NCBI RefSeq assembly: GCF_014084125.1
Contig: NZ_CP048405.1
Coordinates: 6,696,001-6,760,000 of the forward strand
Source: Streptacidiphilus sp. PB12-B1b
Lineage (GTDB): Bacteria > Actinomycetota > Actinomycetes > Streptomycetales > Streptomycetaceae
DNA length: 64,000 nt
Direction of reading: 5' to 3'
Positions 42,689-54,362 of this stretch are shown one piece after another; the first letter of the stretch is position 1; every line of letters begins with the position of its first letter. Under the pieces are notes generated by a model. That model ran no database searches. It saw nothing but the letters and a program-made list of their open reading frames with translations, and was not told where the DNA came from. Both the position numbers and the translations under genes were made by a program.

Positions 42689-44005
42689 CTATCCGGCGCT
42701 TCGGGGCGGTCCGGACGCCGCCGCCGAGCCCGGATCGTCCAGGATCCGACGGATCGTCACCAGCGCCGCGCCCAGCAGCGGTCCGCGCCGGCCCAGGGCC
42801 GAGACCGTCAGCAGCTCCGGCCGCCACGGCCGGACCAGCACCCGCCCGGCCAGCTCCCGGCGCATGCCCGGCAGCAGCCACGCGCCCAGCTCGGCGTAGG
42901 CCCCGCCGAGGACGACCGCGGCCGGGTCCACCAGGTTGACCGCGCCGGACAGCGCGGTGCCCAGGGCCGTCCCGGCCTGCTCCAGCGCGGCCAGCACCCG
43001 CGGCTCCCCGGCGGCGGCGCGCGCGGCGAGCAGCCCCACCTGGTCCTCCGGCGCCGGATCGAGACCGGCGGCGGCCAGCACCGCCTGCTCGCCCGCGTAC
43101 TGCTCCAGGCAGCCGCGCGCGCCGCAGGCGCAGTCGGGGCCGTCCGGGCGGACCGGGACGTGGCCCAGCTCCCCGGCGAAGCCGCGCGCGCCCCGGAACA
43201 GGCGTCCGCCGACGACCAGGGCCGCGCCGATGCCCGCCTCCGCCGAGACGTGCACCACGTCCAGTGCCCCGCCCTGCCACAGCTCGGCCAGCGCGCCCAG
43301 GTTGGCCTCGTTCTCGGCCACCAGCGGCAGCCCGAGCAGTGTCCCGGGCAGCTCCAGCGCGCTCCAGCCGAGGTTGGGTGCGCGGACCACGGTACCGGTG
43401 GCCGCGTCCACCAGGCCGGGCACGGCGAGCGTCGCGCCGACCGGGCGCAGCCCGAGACCGCGCGCCTCGGCGGTGACCCGCTCCGCCAGCCCGGCGAGCT
43501 CGGCCAGCACGGCGTCGGCCGGACGCCCCCGGTTGGCGGCGGGCAGCCGGGCCTCGGCCCGGACCTCGCCGCGGAGGTCCACCACGCAGGCGGCCAGGTG
43601 CTCGACGCCGACCTCCAGCCCCAGGCCGGCCGGTCCGCGCGGGCTGAGCGCCAGCGCGTTGCCGGGGCGGCCCACCCGCCCGCTGGGGGCCGGGCCGAGC
43701 TCCACCACCAGGCCGCCCTGCAGCAGCTCGACGACCAGGCTGGAGACGGCGGCCCTGGTCAGTCCGGTGGCCGCGGCGGCGTCGGCGCGGGACAGCGGGC
43801 CGTGCGCGGCGACCGCGCCCAGCACCAGCGCCAGGTTCTGCCGCCGCATGCCCTGCTGGGAGGCCGGCCCGGGGCCGCCCCCGGGCCGGGCAGCGGCAGC
43901 GGCCGGTACGGCAGCAGTCGTTGCGGCAGTTGCCTCGGCTGCGGCTGCGGCTGCTTCGGCTGCGGCTGCTTCGGCTGCTGCGTTGGCGCGGTCATCGCTC
44001 GGCAT
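42689..44005 (-). CDS. xylR: ROK-family transcriptional repressor (XylR type)
   Basis: A 438-residue regulator. The first 50 residues are an Ala/Glu-rich stretch. The winged helix follows ([38 protein letters not shown]), then the ROK sugar-binding domain. That domain has [33 protein letters not shown] and the zinc site [14 protein letters not shown]. The gene lies 24 bp after xylB in the same direction and is divergent from xylA, so the likely effector is xylose and the likely targets are xylA and xylB. Start ATG 44005 follows a GGGGG stretch. Confidence 0.87.
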   Translation of the reverse strand: MPSDDRANAAAEAAAAEAAAAAAEATAATTAAVPAAAAARPGGGPGPASQQGMRRQNLALVLGAVAAHGPLSRADAAAATGLTRAAVSSLVVELLQGGLVVELGPAPSGRVGRPGNALALSPRGPAGLGLEVGVEHLAACVVDLRGEVRAEARLPAANRGRPADAVLAELAGLAERVTAEARGLGLRPVGATLAVPGLVDAATGTVVRAPNLGWSALELPGTLLGLPLVAENEANLGALAELWQGGALDVVHVSAEAGIGAALVVGGRLFRGARGFAGELGHVPVRPDGPDCACGARGCLEQYAGEQAVLAAAGLDPAPEDQVGLLAARAAAGEPRVLAALEQAGTALGTALSGAVNLVDPAAVVLGGAYAELGAWLLPGMRRELAGRVLVRPWRPELLTVSALGRRGPLLGAALVTIRRILDDPGSAAASGPPRSAG

Positions 44006-44029
44006 CGGACCCCCGTGTCACGATCGTGG

Positions 44030-45442
44030 TCAGGACTCGAACAGTGTCCCGGACCGGCGCAGCGTGTCCACCATGCGCTCCAGTGCCTCGGTGTCGCGCG
44101 GCAGCGGCTCCAGCAGCTCCCCCTCGGCGGTGCCCCAGCGCCGGGCGACCTCGTCCGCGCGCTCCCCGGTGAGCAGGCCCGCCGCCTGCGCCGCCGCGCC
44201 CAGGGCCACCAGCTCCTCGGCGGCCGGGATGCGCACCGGGCGTCCGGACAGCCGCCGTACCGTCTGCTGCCAGGCCCGGCCGCGCGCACCCCCGCCGATC
44301 AGCAGCAGCTCGCCGCCGGTGCCCTCGGCGGTCTCCGCGCCGCCCGCCGCCAGCACCTGGTCCAGCGCGGCGAGCAGGGAGAAGGCCGCGCCGTCGTAGG
44401 CGGCCTGGAGCAGCTGTCCGGGGGTGGTGTCGTGGCGCAGGCCGTGGAACAGCGCGGAGGCGTACGGCAGGTCCGGGGTGCGCTCGCCGTCGAAGTACGG
44501 CAGGACGACGGCGCTGCCGCCGGGCTCGACGGCCTCCCGGTCGCGGCCGATCAGCGCGGCGACCCGGTCCACGGCGAGCGTGCAGTTGAGCGTGCAGGCC
44601 AGCGGCAGCCAGGCGTCCAGCGCGTCGGCGAAGCCGCAGACGGTGCCGCCCGCGTCGGCGGGCCGCCCCGGGGTGACCGCGTAGACCGTGCCGGAGGTGC
44701 CGAGGCTGAGCACCGGGACGCCGGGGCGCAGCCCGAGCCCGAGCGCCGCGGCCATGTTGTCCCCGGTCCCGGCGGCGACCAGGGCCCCGGCGGGCAGCGG
44801 CAGCCCGGGCAGCACCGACCCGGCGGGCTGCCCCGCGCCGACGACGCGGGGCAGCATGGACTCGGTCAGCCCGAGCCGGGCGAGCAGCTCGGTGTCGTAG
44901 CCGTCCGGGGTCCACCAGCCGGTGCCGGAGGCGTCGCCTCGGTCGGTGGCGGCAACGCCGGTCAGCCGCTCGGTGAGGTAGTCGTGCGGCAGCCGGACGG
45001 CGGCGGTGCGGTCGGCGGCCTCGGGCTCGTGCTCGCGCAGCCACTGCCACTTGGCGGCGGTGAAGGAGGCCCCGGGGACGCTTCCGGCCCGCCGGGCCCA
45101 GGTCTCGGCTCCGCGCTCGGCGACCAGGGCGGCGGCCTGCGGCGCGGAGCGGACGTCGTTCCACAGCAGCGCGGGCCGGACCGGCTCGCCCGCCCGGTCC
45201 AGGGTGACCAGCCCGTGCTGCTGGCCGCCGACGGAGACGGCGGCGGCCCGGTCGGCGTGGCCGGTCCCGGCGACGGCCTCGCCCAGCGCCCGCCACCACT
45301 CGCGCGGGTCGCTCTCGCGGCCCGCGCCACCGCTGACGGTGTGCCCGGCGCGGCCCCGTCCGAGCACCGCGCCGCTGTCCACGTCCACGGCGAGGGCCTT
45401 GGTCGACTGCGTCGAGCTGTCGATCCCGATGACCACCTGCAC
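44030..45442 (-). CDS. xylB: Xylulokinase
   Basis: FGGY-family kinase that phosphorylates D-xylulose for the pentose phosphate pathway. It has 470 residues. [16 protein letters not shown] opens the ATPase fold. [12 protein letters not shown] is the sugar-contacting motif. [32 protein letters not shown] and [19 protein letters not shown] are the phosphate and adenosine regions. GTG 45442 has AGGAGG upstream. Divergence from xylA and contiguity with the ROK repressor support xylose specificity. Confidence 0.95.
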   Translation of the reverse strand: MQVVIGIDSSTQSTKALAVDVDSGAVLGRGRAGHTVSGGAGRESDPREWWRALGEAVAGTGHADRAAAVSVGGQQHGLVTLDRAGEPVRPALLWNDVRSAPQAAALVAERGAETWARRAGSVPGASFTAAKWQWLREHEPEAADRTAAVRLPHDYLTERLTGVAATDRGDASGTGWWTPDGYDTELLARLGLTESMLPRVVGAGQPAGSVLPGLPLPAGALVAAGTGDNMAAALGLGLRPGVPVLSLGTSGTVYAVTPGRPADAGGTVCGFADALDAWLPLACTLNCTLAVDRVAALIGRDREAVEPGGSAVVLPYFDGERTPDLPYASALFHGLRHDTTPGQLLQAAYDGAAFSLLAALDQVLAAGGAETAEGTGGELLLIGGGARGRAWQQTVRRLSGRPVRIPAAEELVALGAAAQAAGLLTGERADEVARRWGTAEGELLEPLPRDTEALERMVDTLRRSGTLFES

Positions 45443-45500
45443 GACTGCCTCCTTGCGTCCGGGGTTCCTTCCCCCGGGGGCTTCCCCTCCGGGCGGTCTG

Positions 45501-45529
45501 ATACTAATTTGTTTTGTGCGATGACGAAT
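45501..45529. promoter_or_regulatory. xylA-xylB divergent operator/promoter region
   Basis: An AT-rich island in the 123-bp gap contains ATTTGT-N11-ACGAAT (45507-45529), an imperfect inverted repeat like ROK/XylR operators. On the minus strand TTCGTC (45528-45523), a 16-bp spacer and TAGTAT (45506-45501) form a fair xylB promoter that overlaps the repeat. Confidence 0.55.
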
Positions 45530-45565
45530 AGCCCCCGGCCGCACCCCTCACCAGCTGGAGCCGAC

Positions 45566-46735
45566 ATGACCGCCCTCATCCCCACCCCCGACGACAGGTT
45601 CACCTTCGGTCTGTGGACCGTCGGCTGGCAGGGCCGCGACCCCTTCGGCGACGCCACCCGCCCGGCGCTGGACCCGGTGGAGTCCGTCGCCCGCCTGGCC
45701 GAGCTGGGCGCCTACGGCGTCACCTTCCACGACGACGACCTGATCCCCTTCGGCAGCGACGACGCCGCCCGTGAGGCCCACGTCAAGCGCTTCCGCCAGG
45801 CCCTGGACGCCACCGGCCTCAAGGTGCCGATGGCCACCACCAACCTGTTCACCCACCCGGTCTTCAAGGACGGCGCCTTCACCGCCAACGACCGCGACGT
45901 CCGCCGCTTCGCCCTGCGCAAGACCATCCGCAACATCGACCTCGCGGTCGAGCTCGGCGCCACCACCTACGTCGCCTGGGGCGGCCGCGAGGGCGCCGAA
46001 TCCGGCGCGGCCAAGGACGTCCGGGTCGCCCTGGACCGCCTCAAGGAGGCGTTCGACCTGCTCGGCGACTACGTCGTCGACCAGGGCTACGACCTGCGCT
46101 TCGCCATCGAGCCCAAGCCCAACGAGCCGCGCGGCGACATCCTGCTGCCCACCGTCGGCCACGCCCTGGCCTTCATCAACTCCCTGGAGCACGCCGACCG
46201 GGTCGGCCTGAATCCGGAGGTCGGCCACGAGCAGATGGCCGGGCTCAACTTCCCGCACGGCATCGCCCAGGCGCTGTGGCACGGCAAGCTGTTCCACATC
46301 GACCTCAACGGCCAGTCCGGCATCAAGTACGACCAGGACCTGCGCTTCGGCGCCGGCGACCTGCGCCAGGCGTTCTGGCTGGTCGACCTGCTGGAGTCGG
46401 CCGGCTACACCGGCCCGCGCCACTTCGACTTCAAGCCCCCGCGCACCGAGGACATGGACGGCGTCTGGGCCTCCGCCGCCGGGAACATGCGCAACTACCT
46501 GGCACTGAAGCAGAAGGCCGCGGACTTCCGGGCCGACCCCGCCGTCCGGGCCGCCCTGCGCGCCGCCCGCCTGGACGACCTGGCCCGGCCCACCCTGGCC
46601 GAGGGCGAGACCCTGGCCGGGCTGCTGGCCGACCGCTCCGCCTACGAGGACTTCGACGCCGACGCCGCCGCCGAGCGCGGCATGGCCTTCGAGCAGCTGG
46701 ACCAGCTCGCCCTGGACCACCTGCTCGGCATCTGA
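45566..46735 (+). CDS. xylA: Xylose isomerase
   Basis: TIM-barrel enzyme converting D-xylose to D-xylulose (and glucose to fructose), 389 residues, matching the short class I enzymes of Streptomyces and Actinoplanes. Recognisable elements: [18 protein letters not shown], the active-site His in [30 protein letters not shown], the metal ligands in [13 protein letters not shown] and [15 protein letters not shown], and FHIDLNGQ. Start ATG 45566 has GGAG upstream. Divergent from xylB-xylR. Confidence 0.98.
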   Translation: MTALIPTPDDRFTFGLWTVGWQGRDPFGDATRPALDPVESVARLAELGAYGVTFHDDDLIPFGSDDAAREAHVKRFRQALDATGLKVPMATTNLFTHPVFKDGAFTANDRDVRRFALRKTIRNIDLAVELGATTYVAWGGREGAESGAAKDVRVALDRLKEAFDLLGDYVVDQGYDLRFAIEPKPNEPRGDILLPTVGHALAFINSLEHADRVGLNPEVGHEQMAGLNFPHGIAQALWHGKLFHIDLNGQSGIKYDQDLRFGAGDLRQAFWLVDLLESAGYTGPRHFDFKPPRTEDMDGVWASAAGNMRNYLALKQKAADFRADPAVRAALRAARLDDLARPTLAEGETLAGLLADRSAYEDFDADAAAERGMAFEQLDQLALDHLLGI

Positions 46736-46761
46736 CCCGCCGCCCCACCGCCCCGCCCGCT

Positions 46762-46822
46762 CCCGTCCGCACCCGTCCGCACCGCCTGCTCCCGTCCGCA
46801 CCGCCGCCGGGAGCGGGCAGGC
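46762..46822. terminator. Repeat and hairpin region between xylA and the enoyl-CoA hydratase gene
   Basis: cccgtccgcac occurs three times (46762, 46772, 46791). gcctgctcccg (46784-46794) can pair with cgggagc-ggg-caggc (46808-46822) with a 3-nt bulge. It separates convergent genes, so a terminator role is likely. Confidence 0.45.
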
Positions 46823-46860
46823 CGGGCGGAGCAGGCGGGGGCGCGGGTCCGCCCGTCCGC

Positions 46861-47655
46861 TCAGAACCTCGGCGGGCGCCGCTCCAGGAAGGCCGCCAGG
46901 CCCTCCGCCACATCCGGCGCGGTGCGCGACGCCCGCTCCCACCCGGCCACCGCCGCCTGCGGGTCGCGGCCCTCGGCCACCGCCGCCACCACCTCCTTGA
47001 CCGCGCCCAGGGTCTGCGCCGAGCGCTGCGCCAGGGTCCGCGCGAACTCCAGCGCCCGCGCCTCCACGTCCTCGGCCACGACCTCCACCAGGCCGAAGGC
47101 CAGTGCCTGCTCCGCCGTCACCAGCTCCCCGGAGAACAGCAGGTACTTCGCCCGCGCCGGGCCCAGCAGCCGGGCCAGCCGGGCGGTCGGCACGGCCGGG
47201 TAAACGATGCCCAGCTTGGCCGGGGTGATCCCGAGCCGGGCCCGGGGCTCGGCGAAGCGCAGGTCGCAGGCGACCGCCAGCTGGCAGCCGCCGCCCACGC
47301 AGGCGCCCCGGACCACCGCCAGCGTCGGGTGCGGGAAAGCCGCCAGCGCCTCCTCCGCCCGCACATTGACGGCGTGGTAGGCGTCCGCGGTGTCCGGGTC
47401 GGCGTAGACGGTGCGCAGCTCGCCGATGTCGGCGCCCGCGCTGAAGGTCCCACCCGCCCCGGTCACCAGCAGTGCCCGCAGGCCCGGTTCGGCCGCCAAC
47501 TGCCGCAGCAGCTCCGGCAGCGCCCCCCACATGGCCGAGGTGAGGGCATTGCGTTTTTCCGGCCGGTCCAGCGTGAGCACGGCGATCCCGTCGTCCCCCA
47601 GCGCCGCCCGCAGCCCGGGAACCCCGTACGCCAGCTCCTTGCGTCCCTCGTGCAC
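46861..47655 (-). CDS. Enoyl-CoA hydratase/isomerase family protein
   Basis: A 264-residue crotonase-fold protein. The oxyanion-hole segments are AGGTFSAGADIGEL and VRGACVGGGCQLAVACDLRFA. A Glu typical of hydratases is not at the usual place: the segment after GGGC...RFAEPRARLGITPAKLGIVYP resembles related isomerase/hydratase groups. The usual substrates are short- or medium-chain enoyl-CoAs. GTG 47655 follows GGGGAG; the longer start at 47697 overlaps the promoter region of the next gene. It is divergent from the deacetylase-like lipoprotein with about 100 bp between. No beta-oxidation partner is adjacent. Confidence 0.88.
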   Translation of the reverse strand: MHEGRKELAYGVPGLRAALGDDGIAVLTLDRPEKRNALTSAMWGALPELLRQLAAEPGLRALLVTGAGGTFSAGADIGELRTVYADPDTADAYHAVNVRAEEALAAFPHPTLAVVRGACVGGGCQLAVACDLRFAEPRARLGITPAKLGIVYPAVPTARLARLLGPARAKYLLFSGELVTAEQALAFGLVEVVAEDVEARALEFARTLAQRSAQTLGAVKEVVAAVAEGRDPQAAVAGWERASRTAPDVAEGLAAFLERRPPRF

Positions 47656-47758
47656 CGCTCGCTCCCCACCCACTCGACCGCTCCCGCCGAGCGCCACTGT
47701 ACGGTCCGCCGCCCCCGCTCACCGTGCGCAATCGGACGATCACCATACGATTGTCCCA

Positions 47759-48562
47759 ATGAGCCCTCTTGAGCGTCGTGACCTCCTGCGACTGGCCGCC
47801 CTGGGCGCGGCCGGTTCGCTCACCGCCGCCTGCGCGGACGGATCCGCCCGCAGCGCGGCGGTGCAGCCGTCCCCCGTCCGCAGCACGCCCTCGGCCGGGA
47901 CCGCCGCGGCTGCGGGCAGCGCCGCCCCCGGTCCGGCCGGGCTCCCCCGACTGGCCGCCGGGCTGCCCTTCGAGATCGGCACCGGTCCGCGCGACCGCCC
48001 GGCGGTCGCGCTCACCTTCCACGGCCAGGGCGATCCGGCGATCGCCGGATCGCTGCTGGCCGAGGCCGAGCGGGCGGGCGCCCGGGTCACCGTGCTGGCC
48101 GTCGGCAGCTGGCTGGACGAGCAGCCGCAGATGGCCCGGCGCATCCTCGACGGCGGCCACGAACTGGGCAACCACACCCAGAACCACGGCGCCATCTCCA
48201 CCATGAGCGCCGACGACGCCTACCAGGAGATCGCCCGCTGCGCGCAGCGGCTCACCCGGCTCACCGGAACGCCCGGACGCTGGTTCCGGCCGTCGCAGGC
48301 CCAGGACTGCACGGCCACCGTCGCCGCCCAGGCCCGCCGTGCGGGCTACGCGCACTGCCTCAGCTACGACCTGGACTCGCTCGACTACACCGACCCCGGG
48401 CCGGACGCCGTGACCCGCACCGTGCTGGACGCGGTCCGGCCGGGGTCGGTGGTCAGCCTGCACTTCGGGCACACCGGCACCGTCGCCGCCCTGCCCGCCA
48501 TCCTCGACGGCCTGCACCAGCGCGGACTCCGCGCGGTCACAACCTCGGAGCTGCTCAGCTGA
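47759..48562 (+). CDS. NodB-like (polysaccharide deacetylase fold) Tat lipoprotein
   Basis: A 267-residue exported protein. A twin-arginine signal (LERRDLLRLAALGAAGS) is followed by a lipobox ending at Cys25 (SLTAAC). In the NodB domain the usual catalytic/metal motif TFDDG reads LTFHGQGDP, so the catalytic Asp is replaced by His. The zinc motif H-x3-H is kept (GNHTQNHG), as are the later FRPSQAQD, YDLDSLDY and SLHFGHTG segments. It may bind glycans without deacetylating, or use another base. No ribosome site precedes ATG 47759. TACGAT (47746-47751) is 7 nt before the ATG, which suggests a leaderless mRNA. Its stop overlaps the next start by 1 nt. Confidence 0.82.
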   Translation: MSPLERRDLLRLAALGAAGSLTAACADGSARSAAVQPSPVRSTPSAGTAAAAGSAAPGPAGLPRLAAGLPFEIGTGPRDRPAVALTFHGQGDPAIAGSLLAEAERAGARVTVLAVGSWLDEQPQMARRILDGGHELGNHTQNHGAISTMSADDAYQEIARCAQRLTRLTGTPGRWFRPSQAQDCTATVAAQARRAGYAHCLSYDLDSLDYTDPGPDAVTRTVLDAVRPGSVVSLHFGHTGTVAALPAILDGLHQRGLRAVTTSELLS

Positions 48563-50022
48563 TGTCCACCTCCGCCTCCCCCTCCGCGCCCCAGCCCGAA
48601 CCCCGGCCGAAGAAGGCCCGCCCGGGAAAGCCCCGCGCCAGGAAGCCCCAGCCGAACCGGGCCCGCCCCCAGACATCGGCTCAGGCGGCAGCCCCGGCCC
48701 AGGCACCGGCTCCGGCCGCAGCCCCGGCCGCGCCCGGCCCCGTGCCGCAGCCCGCCGTACAGCCGCAGCCCGCGCCGGTCGCCGCCGCGGCCGCCGCCCC
48801 GCCGCCGCGCGCCGGGCGGGTGCTGCTGGCGGTGGCAGTGGCCACGCTGCTGGCCGGCAGCGGCCTGGCGCTCAGCGCCTGCGGCGGCCACGCCAAGCCG
48901 CAGGCATGGCAGCCGATGACGGCGGTGGCCGCGCAGGCCGGTGGTCCGGGCATCGCCGACCTGCACAACGGCTTCCCGCTGGGCGCCGCTGCGGGGCTGC
49001 CCGGTATGCCGCCGCTGCTCTCCCCCACCGACGTCTACGCCGCCGACCGGCCGAACGTGCTCTCGCCGGTGGTGCAGAAGTTCCCCTCCCGGATCTACGT
49101 GCCCAACACCCTGTCAAACACGGTCACCGTGATCGACCCGGCCACCTACAAGGTGATCGACACCATCCCGGTCGGCCACGAGCCGCAGCACGTCGTCCCG
49201 TCCTGGGATCTGAAGACGCTGTGGGTCAACAACGACCTCGGCAACAGCCTCACCCCGATCGACCCGGCCACCGGCGCCGTCGGCAAGGCGGTCGACGTGC
49301 ACGACCCCTACAACCTGTACTTCACCCCGGACGGCAAGTACGCGGTGGTGATGGCCTCCAACGACCATGCCCTGGTGTTCCGGGACGCGCACACCATGAA
49401 GCTGGTCAAGTCGGTGCCCTCGCAGTGCGCGGGCGTCAACCACGCCGACTTCTCGCCGGACGGCCGCTACTTCATCGTCTCCTGCGAGTTCTCCGGCGAC
49501 CTGCTCAAGGTGGACACGGCGAAGATGGAGGTCGTCGCCAAGCAGAAGATCCCCATCGACGGCTCCATGCCGCAGGACGTCAAGATCTCCCCGGACGGCA
49601 AGGTCTGGTACATCGCCGACATGATGGCCGACGGCGTCTGGGAGCTGAACGGCGACACCTTCGCCGCCCCGACGCTGCTGAAGACCGGGGCCGGGGCGCA
49701 CGGCCTGTACGTCAGCCGGGACTCCAAGTCCCTCTACATCTCCAACCGGGGCGAGGGCTCGGTCTCGGTCCTGGACTTCGCCACCGGCAAGCTGGTGCAC
49801 AAGTGGTGGATCCCCGGCGGCGGCAGCCCGGACATGGGCGGCGTCTCCGCCGACGGCAAGGTGCTGTGGCTCTCCGGCCGCTACAACGCCGAGGTGTACG
49901 CCATGTCCACCACGGACGGCCGGCTGCTCGCCCGCATCCCGGTCGGCGACGGCCCGCACGGGCTGTGCGTCTACCCGCAGCCGGGCCGCTACTCGCTGGG
50001 GCACACCGGCGTCTTCCGCTGA
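48562..50022 (+). CDS. YVTN-type beta-propeller, membrane-anchored or lipoprotein
   Basis: A 486-residue protein. The first 90 residues are cytoplasm-like and rich in Pro, Ala, Lys and Gln. A single hydrophobic segment (VLLAVAVATLLAGSGLALSACGG, about 93-115; ends in a lipobox-like LSAC) anchors the rest outside. The remaining 350 residues are beta-propeller repeats: IYVPNTLSNTVTVIDPATYK, LWVNNDLGNSLTPIDPATG, LYISNRGEGSVSVLDFATGK and LLARIPVGDGPHGL. The gene begins inside the stop codon of the NodB-like gene, so the two proteins are made together and probably act together at the outer membrane face. Confidence 0.85.
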   Translation: MSTSASPSAPQPEPRPKKARPGKPRARKPQPNRARPQTSAQAAAPAQAPAPAAAPAAPGPVPQPAVQPQPAPVAAAAAAPPPRAGRVLLAVAVATLLAGSGLALSACGGHAKPQAWQPMTAVAAQAGGPGIADLHNGFPLGAAAGLPGMPPLLSPTDVYAADRPNVLSPVVQKFPSRIYVPNTLSNTVTVIDPATYKVIDTIPVGHEPQHVVPSWDLKTLWVNNDLGNSLTPIDPATGAVGKAVDVHDPYNLYFTPDGKYAVVMASNDHALVFRDAHTMKLVKSVPSQCAGVNHADFSPDGRYFIVSCEFSGDLLKVDTAKMEVVAKQKIPIDGSMPQDVKISPDGKVWYIADMMADGVWELNGDTFAAPTLLKTGAGAHGLYVSRDSKSLYISNRGEGSVSVLDFATGKLVHKWWIPGGGSPDMGGVSADGKVLWLSGRYNAEVYAMSTTDGRLLARIPVGDGPHGLCVYPQPGRYSLGHTGVFR

Positions 50023-50053
50023 GCCGCCCGGCCGCCCCGTGCGGCCGGGCGGC
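50023..50053. terminator. Terminator between convergent propeller and SEDS genes
   Basis: A 13-bp perfect stem gccgcccggccgc / gcggccgggcggc with a 5-nt loop begins right after the propeller stop codon. Confidence 0.8.
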
Positions 50054-50065
50054 CGCCCCCGGCGG

Positions 50066-51493
50066 TCAGTGTTCCATTTCGGCCCGGGCGGCGGCGATCT
50101 CCTCCGGCGAGATGGTGAGCGTCTCCGACGGGTCGGGCACGGGCTCCAGCTCGGTCCGCCCGGCGGCGTCGCTGAGCTTGATCATCAGCGCCACCATGAT
50201 CCAGTTGGCCACCATCGACGACCCGCCCTGGGCCAGGAACGGCAGCGCCTTCCCGGTCTCCGGGATCAGCCCGATGACCCCGCCGACCACCACGAACACC
50301 TGCAGCACCAGGCCGGCGGCCAGACCGCCGGCCATCAGCTTGCCGAAGGGGTCGGTGAGCCGGATCGAGGTGCGCAGGCTGCGCTCGGCCATCAGCACGT
50401 ACAGCATGATGATCACCATCACCCCGGCGGTGCCCAGTTCCTCGCCGAAGGAGGCGACGATCCAGTCGCTCTGCCCGGCGAAGCCGATCAGCCAGGGCTG
50501 CCCCTCGCCCAGGCCGGTGCCGAGGAAACCGCCGTGGCCGAGCGAGAACAGCGCCTGCGCCTGCTGCGGCGACATGGTCGAGCCGGTCTTGAACGCGTCC
50601 ATCGGGTGCAGCCAGCCGGTGACCCGGGCCCCGACGTGCGGGGAGAGCGAGCCCACCACATACGCGCCGCCGGTGGCCAGCGCCACACCGAGGATCACCC
50701 ACCCGGTGCGCTCGGTGGCGATGTACAGCATGATGACGAAGATGCCGAAGATGATCAGCGAGGTGCCGAGGTCCACCTCGAAGATCAGCACCAGCAGGCA
50801 CACCGCCCAGATGACCAGGATCGGGCCCAGGTTGCGGCCCCGGGGGAAGCTGACCCCCCAGACCTTGCGGCCGACCAGCGCCAGCGCGTCCCGGTTGGCC
50901 ATCAGGTAGCTGGCGAAGAAGATCACGATCGAGATCTTGGTGAACTCGGCCGGCTCGAACTGGAGCGGCCCGATGTAGATCCACCGCCGGGCGCCGAAGG
51001 TGGCCGGGAAGAAGGCGGGCCCGATCAGCAGCACCAGCGAGGCCGCCATCAGCACGTAGGTGTAGCGCTGCAGCACCCGGTGGTGCTTGATCACCACCAC
51101 GCAGCCCAGGAACACCGCCACGCCGATGACCAGCCACTGGATCTGCCCCCCGATGAGGGGGACGTAGCCCTGGTACTCCTTGCCGTAGGAGACGTCCAGG
51201 CGCTTGATCATCATCAGGCCCAGGCCGCTGAGCAGCACCGTGATCGGCAGTATCAGCGGGTCGGCGTAGGCCGCCCAGCGCCGGACGACCATGTGCGCCG
51301 CCAGCGCCAGCACCGCGAAGCAGCCGACCTGCAGCACGAAGCCGCTGGGCAGCGCGCCCTTGAGCGCCAGCATCGCGTCCGCGTAGCCGAAAGCGGGAAC
51401 GGCGACGGCGAACACGATCAGGACCAGTTCGAGATTGCGCTTGCGGCCGCTGCCCGGCCCCGGGCCTCGCGTCGCTGCCCCTCGTGCGCCCAT
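50066..51493 (-). CDS. SEDS family glycosyltransferase (FtsW/RodA/SpoVE)
   Basis: A 475-residue polytopic membrane protein with about 12 helices. SEDS proteins polymerise lipid II into glycan strands with a partner class B PBP. Family landmarks: GARRWIYIGPLQFEPAEFTKISIV, the large loop with RVTGWLHPMDAFKTGSTM and ALFSLGHGGFLGTGLGEGQP, then SDWIVASFGEELG and FLAQGGSSMVANW. The catalytic Asp of RodA corresponds to the HPMDAF region only tentatively. No PBP gene is adjacent, so I cannot assign it to division, elongation or sporulation. Start ATG 51493; an earlier in-frame ATG at 51556 is less likely. Confidence 0.92.
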   Translation of the reverse strand: MGARGAATRGPGPGSGRKRNLELVLIVFAVAVPAFGYADAMLALKGALPSGFVLQVGCFAVLALAAHMVVRRWAAYADPLILPITVLLSGLGLMMIKRLDVSYGKEYQGYVPLIGGQIQWLVIGVAVFLGCVVVIKHHRVLQRYTYVLMAASLVLLIGPAFFPATFGARRWIYIGPLQFEPAEFTKISIVIFFASYLMANRDALALVGRKVWGVSFPRGRNLGPILVIWAVCLLVLIFEVDLGTSLIIFGIFVIMLYIATERTGWVILGVALATGGAYVVGSLSPHVGARVTGWLHPMDAFKTGSTMSPQQAQALFSLGHGGFLGTGLGEGQPWLIGFAGQSDWIVASFGEELGTAGVMVIIMLYVLMAERSLRTSIRLTDPFGKLMAGGLAAGLVLQVFVVVGGVIGLIPETGKALPFLAQGGSSMVANWIMVALMIKLSDAAGRTELEPVPDPSETLTISPEEIAAARAEMEH

Positions 51494-51609
51494 CGTCCGA
51501 ATCCACCCACCCCTACTCGCGTGAAGAACCGTCGCATTCTCGCAGGTCTCGCCCACTGGGTGGACGGCCCCCTCGAAGCGACGGTTCCTCCGCGGCCGGT
51601 TCGGTGCGG

Positions 51610-54108
<2,499 letters not shown>

Positions 54109-54129
54109 GATCTCTCCCCAGTCACCGAA

Positions 54130-54150
54130 GTTGAGTTACTTGGACTAAAG
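54130..54150 (-). promoter_or_regulatory. HAIR element (HspR operator) upstream of lon
   Basis: GTTGAGT-tacttgg-ACTAAAG matches the HAIR consensus CTTGAGT-N7-ACTCAAG at 12 of 14 positions with the correct 7-bp centre. HspR is known to repress lon through such sites in streptomycetes. Confidence 0.78.
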
Positions 54151-54362
54151 GAGATGGAGCCCGCTGGTGTTCCCAGGCCCTGTTCGCTGTGAGCGATCAG
54201 CTGTTCACCCGCTCGGACGACAGCCGACGGGCGGCCGTGCCGCCTTCGCTGCAACGTCCGGGCGGCCGGTTCCCATCCGGCTCCGGGGGCCCTTCGCTCC
54301 CGGCCGAATACGATGGTCGACAAGCCCGGCCGCAGTCCGACCGACCATGCAAGGAGCCGTTC

